Shown: positions 1-11,100 of the stretch, piece after piece
Position numbering within the stretch: position 1 is the stretch's first letter
Layout: each line of letters begins with the position of its first letter
NCBI GenBank assembly: GCA_032622095.1
Contig: CP136061.1
Coordinates: 6,522,734 to 6,586,733, forward strand
From: Siphonodentalium dalli
Taxonomy: Eukaryota > Mollusca > Scaphopoda > Gadilida > Siphonodentaliidae
Reading direction: 5' to 3'
Length of the DNA stretch: 64,000 nucleotides
The notes under the pieces: model-generated
Told to the model about the DNA's origin: nothing
Seen by the model: the letters and a program-made list of their open reading frames with translations, nothing else
Database searches by the model: none
Program-made: the position numbers and the translations under genes

Positions 1-2997
1 GTGTGACTGTAGAGGGTGTATGATTATCAGTATGTATGACTCACTGGACAGTGTCCCCATCTGACATCGTGTAAACCGTATGGTGATTTGTACTGATTCT
101 TACAGGTGATAATTGTGTGAATGTAGAGGGTGTATGACTATCAGTATGTATAACTCACTGTACAGTGTCCCCATCTAACATTGTGTAAACCGTATGGTGA
201 TTTGTACTGATTCTTACAGGTGATAATTGTGTGAATGTAGAAGGTGTATGATTATCAGTATGTAACTCACTGGACTGTGTCCCCATCTAACATTGTGTAA
301 ACCGTATGGTGATTTGTACTGATTCTTACAGGTGATAATTGTGAGACTATAGAGGGTGTATGATTATCAGTATGTATGAATCACTGGACTGTGTCCCCAT
401 CTAACATTGTGTAAACCGTATGGTGATTTGTACTGATTCTTACAGGTGATAATTGTGTGACTATAGAGGGTGTATGATTATCAGTATGTATGAATCACTG
501 GACTGTGTCCCCATCTAACATAATGTAAACTGTATGGTGATTTGTACTGATTCTTACAGGTGATAATTGTGAGACTATAGAGGGTGTATGATTATCAGTA
601 TGTATGAATCACTGGACTGTGTCCCCATCTAACATAATGTAAACTGTATGGTGATTTGTACTGATTCTTACAGGTGATAATTGTGAGACTATAGAGGGTG
701 TATGATTATCAGTATGTATGAATCACTGGACTGTGTCCCCATCTAACATTGTGTAAACCGTATGGTGATTTGTACTGATTCTTACAGGTGATAATTGTGA
801 GACTATAGAGGGTGTATGATTATCAGTATGTATGAATCACTGGACTGTGTCCCCATCTAACATAATGTAAACTGTATGGTGATTTGTACTGATTCTTACA
901 GGTGATAATTGTGAGACTATAGAGGGTGTATGATTATCAGTATGTATGACTCACTGGACTGTGTCCCCATCTAACATTGTGTAAACTGTATGGTGATTTG
1001 TACTGATTCTTATAGGCGATAATTGTGTGACTATAGAGGGTGTATGATTATCAGTATGTATGACTCACTGGACAGTGTCCCCATCTAACATCGTGTAAAC
1101 AGTATGTTGATTTGTACTGATTCTTACAGGTGCTAATTGTGTGACTATAGAGGGTGTATGATTATCAGTATGTATGACTCACTGTACTGTGTCCCCATCT
1201 AACATTGTGTAAACCATATGGTGATTTGTACTGATTCTTACAGGTGATAATTGTGTGACTATAGAGGGTGTATGATTATCAGTATGTATGACTCACTGGA
1301 CAGTGTCCCCATCTAACATTGTGTAAACTGTATGGTGATTTGTACTGATTCTTACAGGTGATAATTGTGCGACTATAGAGGGTGTATGATTATCAGTATG
1401 TATGACTCACTGGACAGTGTCCCCATCTAACATCGTGTAAACTGTATGGTGATTTGTACTGATTCTTACAGGTGATAATTGTGCGACTATAGAGGGTGTA
1501 TGATTATCAGTATGTATGACTCACTGGACAGTGTCCCCATCTAACATCGTGTAAACCAGTATGGTGATTTGTACTGATTCTTACAGGTGATAATTGTGTG
1601 ACTGTAGAGGGTGTATGATTATCAGTATGTATGACTCACTGGACAGTGTCCCCATCTAACATCGTGTAAACCGTATGGTGATTTGTACTGATTCTTACGG
1701 GCGCTAATTGTATGAATGTAGAGGGTGTATGATTATCGGTATGTAACTCACTGTACAGTGTCCCCATCTAACATCGTGTAAACCGTATGGTGATTTGTAC
1801 TGATTCTTACAGGTGATAATTGTGTGACTGTAGAGGGTGTATGAGTATCAGTATGTATGACTCACTGGACAGTGTCCCCATCTAACATTGTGTAAACCGT
1901 ATGGTGATTTGTACTGATTCTTACAGGTGATAATTGTGTGACTGTAGAGGGTGTATGATTATCAGTATGTAACTCACTGGACAGTGTCCCCATCTAACAT
2001 CGTGTAAACCGTATGTCGATTTGTACTGATTCTTACAGGTGGTAATTGTGTGACTGTAGAGGGTGTATGATTATCAGTATGTATGACTCACTGGACAGTG
2101 TCCCCATCTAACATCGTGTAAACCGTATGGTGATTTGTACTGATTCTTACAGGTGATAATTGTGTGACTATAGAGGGTGTATGATTATCAGTATGTATGA
2201 CTCACTGGACTGTGTCCCCATCTAACATAGTGTAAACTGTATGGTGATTTGTACTGATTCTTACAGGTGATAATTGTGTGAATGTAGAGGGTGTATGATT
2301 ATCAGTATGTAACTCACTGTACAGTGTCCCCATCTAACATAGTGTAAACTGTATGGTGATTTGTACTGATTCTTACAGGTGATAATTGTGTGAATGTAGA
2401 GGGTGTATGATTATCAGTATGTATGACTCACTGGACTGTGTCCCCATCTAACATCGTGTAAACCGTATGGTGATTTGTACTGATTCTTACAGGTGATAAT
2501 TGTATGAATGTAGAGGGTGTATGATTATTAGTATGTATGACTCACTGGACAGTGTCCCCATCTAACATCGTGTAAACCGTATGGTGATTTGTACTGATTC
2601 TTACAGGTGATAATTGTGTGAATGTAGAGGGTGTATGATTATCAGTATGTATGACTCACTGGACAGTGTCTCCATCTAACATTGTGTAAACCGTATGGTG
2701 ATTTGTACTGATTCTTACAGGTGATAATTGTGTGACTATAGAGGGTGTATGATTATCAGTATGTAACTCACTGGACTGTGTCCCCATCTAACATCGTGTA
2801 AACCGTATGGTGATTTGTACTGATTCTTACAGGTGATAATTGTGTGACTATAGAGGGTGTATGATTATCAGTATGTAACTCACTGGACAGTGTCTCCATC
2901 TAACATCGTGTAAACCGTATGGTGATTTGTACTGATTCTTACAGGTGATAATTGTGTGAATGTAGAGGGTGTATGATTATCAGTATGTATGACTCAC
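1..2997. repeat. 114-bp satellite array (about 26 units) carrying exon-derived donor sites
   Basis: Head-to-tail units of 114 bp (some 112 bp, lacking TG) run without a break from the window edge, so the array probably continues to the left. Read on the minus strand, each unit contains a close copy of the last ~20 nt of the adjacent IMMP2L-like exon, followed by its donor (CCA|GTGAGT; GTGATT in several units near 360-850). The units closest to the exon share its TCTCC variant at the matching place, which suggests the array grew from the exon-intron boundary. No long reading frame crosses it. Intronic position is inferred from the exon at its right end. Confidence 0.93.
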
Positions 2998-3063
2998 TGG
3001 ACAGTGTCTCCATCTAAAGCTACTATTCTTTTGATCAGCTCTTGCTTGGGATTCGTTGGGCAT
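2998..3063 (-). CDS. IMMP2L: Internal exon of mitochondrial inner membrane protease subunit 2 (IMMP2L-like), partial gene
   Basis: The minus strand shows a long pyrimidine tract and TTTACAG acceptor just above 3063, a 66-nt open exon, and a GTGAGT donor at 2992-2997. Read with one leading base, it encodes 21 residues with P-T-N-P then IKRIVALDGD. This lines up without gaps with the human IMMP2L segment around IKRVIALEGD; by my recollection about 12 of 21 residues agree. IMMP1L fits less well. In the family (S26 signal peptidase-like, Ser-Lys dyad) the lysine of the KR(V/I) motif is the catalytic base, so K of IKRI is the likely active-site residue. The protein works in the mitochondrial inner membrane, facing the intermembrane space, and trims presequences. 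Exon length is a multiple of three and it begins and ends inside codons (phase 2 at both ends). The neighbouring exons are outside the window or were not seen. Confidence 0.78.
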
Positions 3064-3096
3064 CTGTAAAGAGAAAAAAATATCTTAACTATCTTT

Positions 3097-3330
3097 ATGA
3101 TTACTAGTTACTACTTAAAGGCACCATCTGTATGATTACTAGTTACTAGTTCCCACTTTATGATTACTAAATGTAGTTCCCACTTTATGGCACCATCTGT
3201 ATGATTACTAGTTACTAGTTCCCACTTTATGGCACCATCTGTATGATTACTAGTTACTAGTTCCCACTTTATGATTACTAAATGTAGTTCCCACTTTATG
3301 GCACCATCTGTATGATTACTAGTTTAATAG
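3097..3330. repeat. Short tandem duplication array
   Basis: Several imperfect copies of a block containing ATGATTACTAGTTACTAG, TTCCCACTTTATG and GGCACCATCTGT occur in alternating order. It lies in the intron just upstream (minus-strand sense) of the IMMP2L-like exon. Confidence 0.85.
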
Positions 3331-3387
3331 CCTTGTTTATGAACAAGTCCTACAATTTTCATAGGTCTGTTTTGAAGAAAAACCAAA

Positions 3388-3629
3388 TCCCAGGCTAAGA
3401 TTGGTGTGGCCTAGGCTAAGATTGGTGTGGCCCAGGCTAAGATTGGTGTGGCCTAGGCTAAGATTGGTGTGGCCCAGGCTAAGATTGGTGTGGCCCAGGC
3501 TAAGATTGGTGTGGCCCAGGCTAAGATTGGTGTGTCCTAGGCTAAGATTGGTGTGGCCTAGGCTAAGATTGGTGTGGCCCAGGCTAAGATTGGTGTGGCC
3601 CAGGCTAAGATTGGTGTGGCCTAGGCAAA
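3388..3629. repeat. 21-bp minisatellite, about 11 units
   Basis: The unit core is GGCTAAGATTGGTGTGG followed by CCTA or CCCA. Because 21 is a multiple of three, both strands give repetitive open frames; these are artefacts, not genes. Confidence 0.93.
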
Positions 3630-4773
3630 GGATATAAACAAAGCACACAATTTAGTTACGAGATCAGATAATTTTATACTGATAAACTAACTACGTCGTG
3701 TTGGCAGTCACAGACATTCCCGAGGGGCGTAAACTGTGTCAGCGATATGTCCAACTCATGGAAAGGATTGCCACTCCTGAATGATTCTATCCCGATATCC
3801 GGCAGATCAATAACCAAATCTTAGGAGAATCGAGAACTAATTAGGTCGGCATGATAATGGACTTTCCTCCTATTTTGGCAAGTCATAACTCTATCACGGA
3901 AAATGCAAATCTTATTTAAAGCATTTAGATGGCAGACATTCATGCAAAATTTCAGTCAGATTCGATAACCCATGGCTGATATATCTGACCGGACAGACAA
4001 AAAAACCCTATTTCCAGATGAACAAATGTCTAGAATTGAAAACAAAAATGGACGAACTAAAGAACCATAACTATAAGTTATCGTACTTAAACGGTCGTAA
4101 AATTGCTAAAAATAACAGGTAAAAAATATTGTTGTGAAAGATCGATGTACCAAATATGAATGAAATTGTTTGATGTTAATTTGTTCAAGTTATCATGCTA
4201 TAAGACATACATTTTCCTAAAATTAATTTCTAAAATTGATATAAAAAAAAATAGCAAACTACATAAGGGCCGTAACTCAGGTGAAACATGTTTTTTTTTA
4301 ACTCGATCAAGATATTGTTGTGAAAGGTCGATACACGTATACCAAATATGAATGAAATTGATTGAGATTTGTTCAAGTTATCATGCATATTATAACTGGT
4401 TAGAATGTCGGGACGGACCTACTTGTCTATGTGCAGCTATCACATGTGACAATAAACTCACACACCAAATATTGTCATTATCCATTAATAAACCTGCGAT
4501 GTTATATAGGTTTGGGGCCCGCCAACCGTCCCTCATTAGACCATAAAAACTTGAATAAAAATCTCTGCACAAAGAAGATTTCCTCCTATTTTGACATGTC
4601 ATATCCTTCAAATCTGCACAAAGAAGTGTTCGTCTGACTTTGACATGTCATATACAGCTGCAAATCCTTATATACTAAGACAATCAAGAAGGTCATATAC
4701 CAATAATTATAATATTTTTTAGTAATATTTAAAAGCTTTATTTCACAAATCGTTTGAGAAACCCATATAATAT
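3630..4773. other. Degenerate dispersed-repeat sequence, no gene
   Basis: Nothing coding is seen. The stretch 4020-4530 contains two imperfect copies of a repeat with features such as AAGGGCCGTAACTC, ATATTGTTGTGAAAG, CCAAATATGAATGAA and GACGGACC. The same kind of text occurs at 25650-26190, so this is an old dispersed element. Its last 23 bp (4751-4773) are one unit of the short tandem repeat into which the Ty3/gypsy element inserted. Confidence 0.6.
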
Positions 4774-5910
4774 TGTGACCGTGCTATTTTATATACCAAA
4801 TCAGTATATGCCTTTATTACATGCTACACATGTATACTAACTAAGTTATTAAACCTAACTCACTAATATACATTTTATAGCCGCATTGTAATCATTTCAT
4901 TCCGCGTACTTGGTTCATTCCATGTCGCGCTATTCCGTTCTGCACATTCCCCGTTTTCTAGTCTTATCGCTGATCTGTATTTTGCTATTTCCTATTTCTA
5001 CTTTCGCCCAATATCTCATCCACTCTATTCTCTATCTTTTATTTACCGCCCAATCTGAGATCTAACTATCGGACACTGAGGTGTTTTAGCCAATTACAGG
5101 TAGGCTTATTTACCGCGCTTTCTCAGTCCGTATTTCGTCACCAAGGTGTAAACATCGCTACATCGTATAACACTCTCAGTGTTATCCTAATTTCTTCATG
5201 CTCGAAGAATGTTTAATAAGTTTAAGAAGTAATACTATGTTATGACATCTGACCTATGCTTTCCAAAGGATGGTATGTAATATTTGTTATATGTTGTCAC
5301 CCGTTATTATAGCTTGTATTTTAATAATATTGTCTTCGGTTTTGAAACTTTAGTGTTGTCACATTTGCATAAATATATTTGCCCCATAATGTATGGATGT
5401 TGGAAATCGCACGCTGCGTTCATAATCTACCTTTTATACTAGCATGTAGGTTTTATTTCTAACTGTTCGTCACAGTTAGGATTGTGTCAAATAGTTGTTT
5501 ATATCGACAATAGGGAAGTTGGTTTTTGACACAATCACATTTCACATATTTATTAATATCCATACTGGATATTTATTCGGCAGCAACTACAACCTATGTA
5601 TTTGTTCACCAGGGTCCTTTATTTCGTTGGATCTCTGGATTGATGTCTGATGTTTGATGTTGTTGGAACTTGGAAGTCAAGCTGTCTGTGTAGATGTTAT
5701 GTGATGTCATCCATATGTGTCTTGTGATGTTGGATTGTGTTCCGTTTGGTATTGCATGACGATGAGTATAGAATAAATACATGATGAAGACTTTTAAAGG
5801 TAGGCTCAGTTTACTATAGACCCTGCCAGATGATCAAGACTCAGAGCCCCATAAATGTTTGTGATATAGCGACATGGTTCACTAAAGACCCACCCCTGTG
5901 CTCTACCACA
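4774..5910 (+). repeat. 5' LTR of the Ty3/gypsy element
   Basis: 1137 bp, matching 13960-15096. It contains an 11-bp inverted repeat (ATTGTGTCAAA at 5481-5491, complement at 5525-5535) and an AATAAA polyadenylation signal at 5772-5777. I did not identify a clear TATA box with confidence. Confidence 0.95.
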
Positions 5911-5911
5911 A

Positions 5912-5925
5912 TGGCGCCCAACGTG
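5912..5925 (+). other. Primer-binding site, tRNA-Lys type
   Basis: TGGCGCCCAACGTG begins one base after the LTR. It matches the start of the lysine-tRNA primer-binding site used by several retroelements, and would prime minus-strand DNA synthesis. Confidence 0.8.
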
Positions 5926-8197
5926 TATAGCTTTAATCTCTGAGTATAGTGTGGAACTTTGAAACTGGCGTGAAAATTGGAACTTGGTGAAATTTCGTGT
6001 TTTCGGTCTAAAAAAAAAAAATGACAATCAGGATTTCTGGAGATATTCAGCGTTGGAGTGGAAGAGACAATCAGATTTGAACAGTTTTATGCTAAAAAAT
6101 GCATAAAAAACATAAATTCTGTTGAAAATTGATGAATTTTGTTGAAAATTTAAAATTTTCATGTTATTCAGTGACATTTGTAAACACATTGTTTTGGTGT
6201 GGCTGTATTCCTTTAATATCATAATTATGTCTAAATTTTTGTATTGTCAGCTCTGTTTAGTCGTTTTTAGCGTTTGGGCAACGTCCAGGCATTAAATTCG
6301 ATTTGTTACTCTGCCAATATATCGTGGTCCGGATTTTGGTAAATTGAAACCCGGTAAAGTTGTGTTTTCCGGATTTTGGTAGTCCGTGGTTTCGTTTCGT
6401 TTCAACTGGGTCACATTTTGGTCAGAACACAAAAATGTAAACAGTAACACGTGAGTTTGTTTTCAAATATTCTGATCAACTTTAGTAGCCTTTAAAGCTA
6501 ATTATTAGCTTTTGTTTAGGTGTAGTTAGGTATATAATATATCCGTCCAGCCACACATTATGTATTGTATGCTGTCAAAGTTTTTCTTTGACTAAAACAT
6601 TGTCAAAGAAGTGACATTTGTTGTATTAAATGTTCCAGTACTGAATGCATAGGCCAAATGTCAGCTTATAAATTGCAAGGGGAATATCATTGCATATTAC
6701 CAGAGATTTTCTGAAACCGAAATTGGTTGAGAATATTTCAAATTTCTTGACATTCGGTCGTCACTTTTTTGTGACGGTATGATAAATACCTTTTGTCTCC
6801 AACATTATGCAATGCAATTCTGACTTTGCATTAATAAGTTAGTAGTTTTCAGACCCGGTGTTGGACAAATTGTCCCAACTTGTTCTGGTATTACAAGCAG
6901 GTGTTGTCATCTTGGTTTGTTGATAGTCGTGACATGGTAAGTTGGTGTCGGAGTCTGCAGTTGTCGGAGTCTCAGGTTAACGGTGAGTCAACCCTGACCC
7001 CTCCCATGCCACACCCTCTTTCCCACTGAATTTTTTTTTTTTTGTGAGCCGAGTACGCATCGCGCTTGCTTTCATCTCATTTCATCAGATAGGTGCATGA
7101 ATTAAATTCTTCACAACACTAATTAGGTGGAAGTTAACTTAACCAAACTAATTAGTAGCAGTTGTCGGCAAGAAAACTTGCAAATTTTCAGCCAGTCCAC
7201 ACTTAGCATGCAAGCGGAAGTGAAATTTGTGTTCAAATTTTCAGACGACGGTGAATTTATAGTGCGACAATAGGTGATTGTAAAAATCTTTATTGATTTT
7301 CAGTGACGGTGAATTGTGATTTGAGAATTTTGTAGTTGACGGTGGAGTATATAGCTCGAAAATAGGTGATTTTTCAGAGCAAGTTCGGAAAATAATTTTT
7401 CGAATCAACTTTCAGTTGACGGTGAATGTTAATATTCATTTGTGTTGTTGTGTCAACACGTGATTGATTATATTTCAGTTTTGTTGCCGGACGGCACAAT
7501 TAACTTGAAATTAGGTGACTTATTGGTGACGTCGTGGAAAATTAATTTATTTTTCCATTGTTGAGTTTGTAGTGTGTGATTGATCAGGTTAGATCTGACT
7601 TTGAAATTTTTTCAGTTGACGTCAGATAGCAAGCGGAAATAGGTGACTTGAATATTTAATCGCAGATTAATTTTGAATTTTGATGCGATTTGTAGGTATT
7701 AGCTTGGTAGTTAAATTGTAGGTGACTTACAGTGTTCTGATTTACAGCAAACTTGAGAAATTTTTATTTTTCAGAAATTTTCTTACGTAGTTGGACTTGA
7801 GAATTTTTCTTGAATTAAATTTTTCCGCAGAATTTTTTTTTTTCCGCAGGTTTAATTACAAAATGAATTTTGTTTTTCAGTGATTTCTGAGTTAGTAGGC
7901 AGAAAATACTTAGGTTTTTCTGTATAAGTTTCAGCGCGTCGGTTTTTCAGATATTGAGTTTAGTCTATTTTCACTTGACGTTTTCAGCGTTCAGCAAGGT
8001 TATTACTTTGACCTTTACACTTAGTGATTTTTTTCCCCGAATTCTCTTGTAGGTTTCGACTCGAATTATTTTTTATTCCAGTTAGTTAAAGTGACATTTT
8101 TTTTTATTTTTTCTCAGAGATATTTCTTAGAATTTGTAGGTCGATCGTGGTTGAAATATTTTCAAATTTTTCCTAGCTATTTGCGAGTTAGCGAAAG
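5926..8197 (+). other. Long untranslated leader of the Ty3/gypsy element
   Basis: About 2.3 kb of AT-rich sequence lies between the primer-binding site and the ORF, where a Gag gene would normally be. No plus-strand frame of 60 codons or more is present. The second half (7236-8110) is full of TTTTCAG-like acceptor motifs and AGGTGA donor-like motifs, annotated separately. Confidence 0.75.
7236..7730 (+). promoter_or_regulatory. Repeated splice-site-like cassettes in the Ty3/gypsy leader
   Basis: The pattern (T-rich)CAG or GTAG, then TTGACGGTG or a close variant, then ~27-36 nt, then AAATAG|GTGA occurs about five times, with AGGTGA at 7272, 7364, 7513, 7641 and 7720. Each cassette resembles a tiny exon with acceptor and donor. 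Alternatively the repeated motif could be a protein-binding array, as in the insulator of Drosophila gypsy, which lies in the same part of that element. Function is inferred. Confidence 0.5.
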
Positions 8198-11100
8198 ATG
8201 GCGTCACAGATTTCAGAGGAAGTTATGTTGAAGATACAGGCTGAGATATTGGAATTGACAGTTCGGATAGAGGAGTTGAAGAGAAATAGTGAAAATAGTT
8301 ACGATAATAATTACAGCAATGATGATTATTACAGAACTGATAATTATAACAGTGGTTATAACTCTTACTCCAGACAGCGTGCGCAGAGATATCGGAATAG
8401 GAATCACAGAATGCAGTATACGGAGAGAAGCGATAATGTTCATTATTTTCAGAAGGAGGCAAATAATGTTTCAGATGTGAGAAATGATTATAGTAATCCC
8501 ACAAATGATAGGTTACAAGGAGAGTATGTATCTGGTAGATACACCGGATGTTGGAAATGTGGTGATTTGACGCATAAAGCGTTTGGTTGTAGGAAAGGTG
8601 GATACTATCGCTACTATGATAGAAATAAATATTTTCGTCCACAGGATAGATCCCGGAGATATATTAACAAATCACAATTTGTTAATGATTCCAGTAAGGA
8701 ACATTGTATAAATGGAAATGCTACAGAGTCAGATATTACTGTTTCAGGTTACAATACTAAGGCTCTTGTTGATACAGGTTCGACTTGCTCCACAATTTGC
8801 GAGCAATTTTACAGCACTTTCTTGAAACATATTCCTTTGCAGCCCTTGTCTTTTATACTTAATATAGAGTGTGCTGATGGCAAGAAACTCCCTTATCTTG
8901 GATACATTCAGTGTCCTATTACAGTTCCTTCTTTAGGACAAGATTCCAGTAAAGAGTTCATTTTTCTTGTAGTGCCAAACAGTTCTTATAACATGTCAGT
9001 GCCAGTTTTGTTAGGAACTAATATCCTTTCAGAATTCATGCAGTTGTGCAAAGATGCACATGGTAACAGATTTTTACAGAATGCAAACTTGTCATCATCT
9101 TGGTTCATGGCATTCAGATGCATGATTTCTAGAGAGAAAGAACTTGCTAAACACAACTTTGTTCTAGGTCATGTAAAGTCTGCTGAGAATACTCATGTTA
9201 TTCTCCATCCTAATACTAAGAAAGTTGTTACTGGTTTTATTGATCATAAGATTCCTTACCAACCCACATGTGCTATTTTGCAGCCTCTTCCAGATGATGA
9301 ACGGTTCAAATTTTTAGAGATAGGTCCATATATTGTGAAATATGATTTCAAGAGCACTGATACTGTTGATGTTCACTTGTCAAATATTTCTTCTAGGACT
9401 ATTAGTATAGCACCTAACTCTGTTATTTGTCAGGTACAGCCAGTCTCTGTTGAGCAAGATATTGAAACCTCCCCAGGTTCAGAGACTACCTCTTCATTTC
9501 TTGATAAAATTACTATTGATGTTTCTTCTCTTGATGATGTAAAGGATATATCTGTTGCATTGAATCTTATCAAAGAATTTTCAGATGTTTTTTCACAGCA
9601 TGATCTTGACTTAGGTTTTTACAGTGCAGTTAAGCATAGGATCGACATGTATGATTCTACGCCTTTCAAGGATCGTCCGAGACGTTTACCTCCAAGCATG
9701 ATTGATGAAGTGAGAAATCATCTTCACCAGTTGTTAGCTGCCGGCATTATACGCCGATCTCACAGTCCATATTCTTCTAATGTTGTTTTAGTTAGGAAGA
9801 AGGGTTCAAATGACCTTCGTATGTGTACAGATTTTAGAATTTTAAATAAACGCACTATTCCAGATAATTATGCACTCCCTAGGCCTGAAGACCTTTTTGA
9901 TTACTTAGCAGGTGCCAAGTACTACTCAGTTCTCGATCTCAAATCTGGTTTTCATCAATTGGAAATTGCAGAGGAGCACAAAGAGAGAACAGCTTTTACT
10001 GTTGGAGGTCTAGGTTTCTATGAATATAATAGACTTGCATTTGGTTTGAACAATAGTCCTTCTAGCTTTCAGAGAATGATGGAAGACTGCCTCGATGGTC
10101 TTAACAGGAAAATATGTAATATTTATGTTGATGACGTCATTGTATGGTCAAAATCTGTTCCAGAGATGTTGGAGCGACTTAGACTTGTTTTTGACAGGCT
10201 CAGAGAATGTGGTTTGAAACTGGCTCCAGCAAAGTGTAAATTTTTCATGCGCCGTGTCTCATATGTAGGCCATGTAGTTTCAGAGAAAGGTATCGAGACA
10301 GATCCTGCGAAAGTTGACAAAATTGTCAACTGGCCAGTTCCCAAGAACTCTGATCAATTGCGATCATTTCTTGGCTTTGCAGGATACTACAGAAAATATT
10401 GTCCTAATTTTTCCAGGATTGCTAAGCCCTTGACAGATTTACTTCCCCCTACAAATACAAAGAAGCCAAAGAACAAGGTTAAATCCTTTTTTACAGGGAA
10501 ATGGAAATGGGAGCATGAGCAGCAGTCTGCTTTTGATACTTTGAAAGATCGTCTTTCTAATCCCCCCATTTTAGGTTACCCCGATTACAGCAGGCCCTTT
10601 GAAGTCCATACTGATGCGTCCCTTCATGGTTTAGGTTGTGTCCTTTACCAAGAGATCGATGGCGTGAAGAGAGTTATTGCGTATGGCAGCCGAGGAACCA
10701 CAGCAGCAGAAAAGAATTACCCGGCACATAAGTTAGAATTTTTAGCTTTAAAATGGGCAGTTACAGAAAAGTTTTATGACTATTTATATGGTAATTATTT
10801 TGTAGTGTATACTGATAACAATCCCTTAACTTATGTTTTAACTTCAGCCAAATTAGATGCCACTGGACAGAGATGGTTATCAGCCTTAGGTTCTTTTAAA
10901 TTTGATATTGTTTACAGACCCGGTAAATTTAATACCGATGCAGATGCCTTATCCAGGTTGGATACACCTCCTCCAGATATTATTACAAATGATTCAGTAC
11001 AAGTTATTTGTAATTCATTACAGGTTCAGCAACCTTTTGTTGAAAGTTTATGTTGCAGCACTGATGTTTTAAATTCTATTCAAGATGATGTAGGCCATGA

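Noticed and set aside
3337-3648. Open frames of SLGHTNL-type repeats
   Set aside because: They arise from a 21-bp repeat whose length is a multiple of three.
8213-8642. Antisense and alternative frames inside the Ty3/gypsy ORF
   Set aside because: Shadows of the Asn/Asp-rich start of the true ORF, which has all expected domains.
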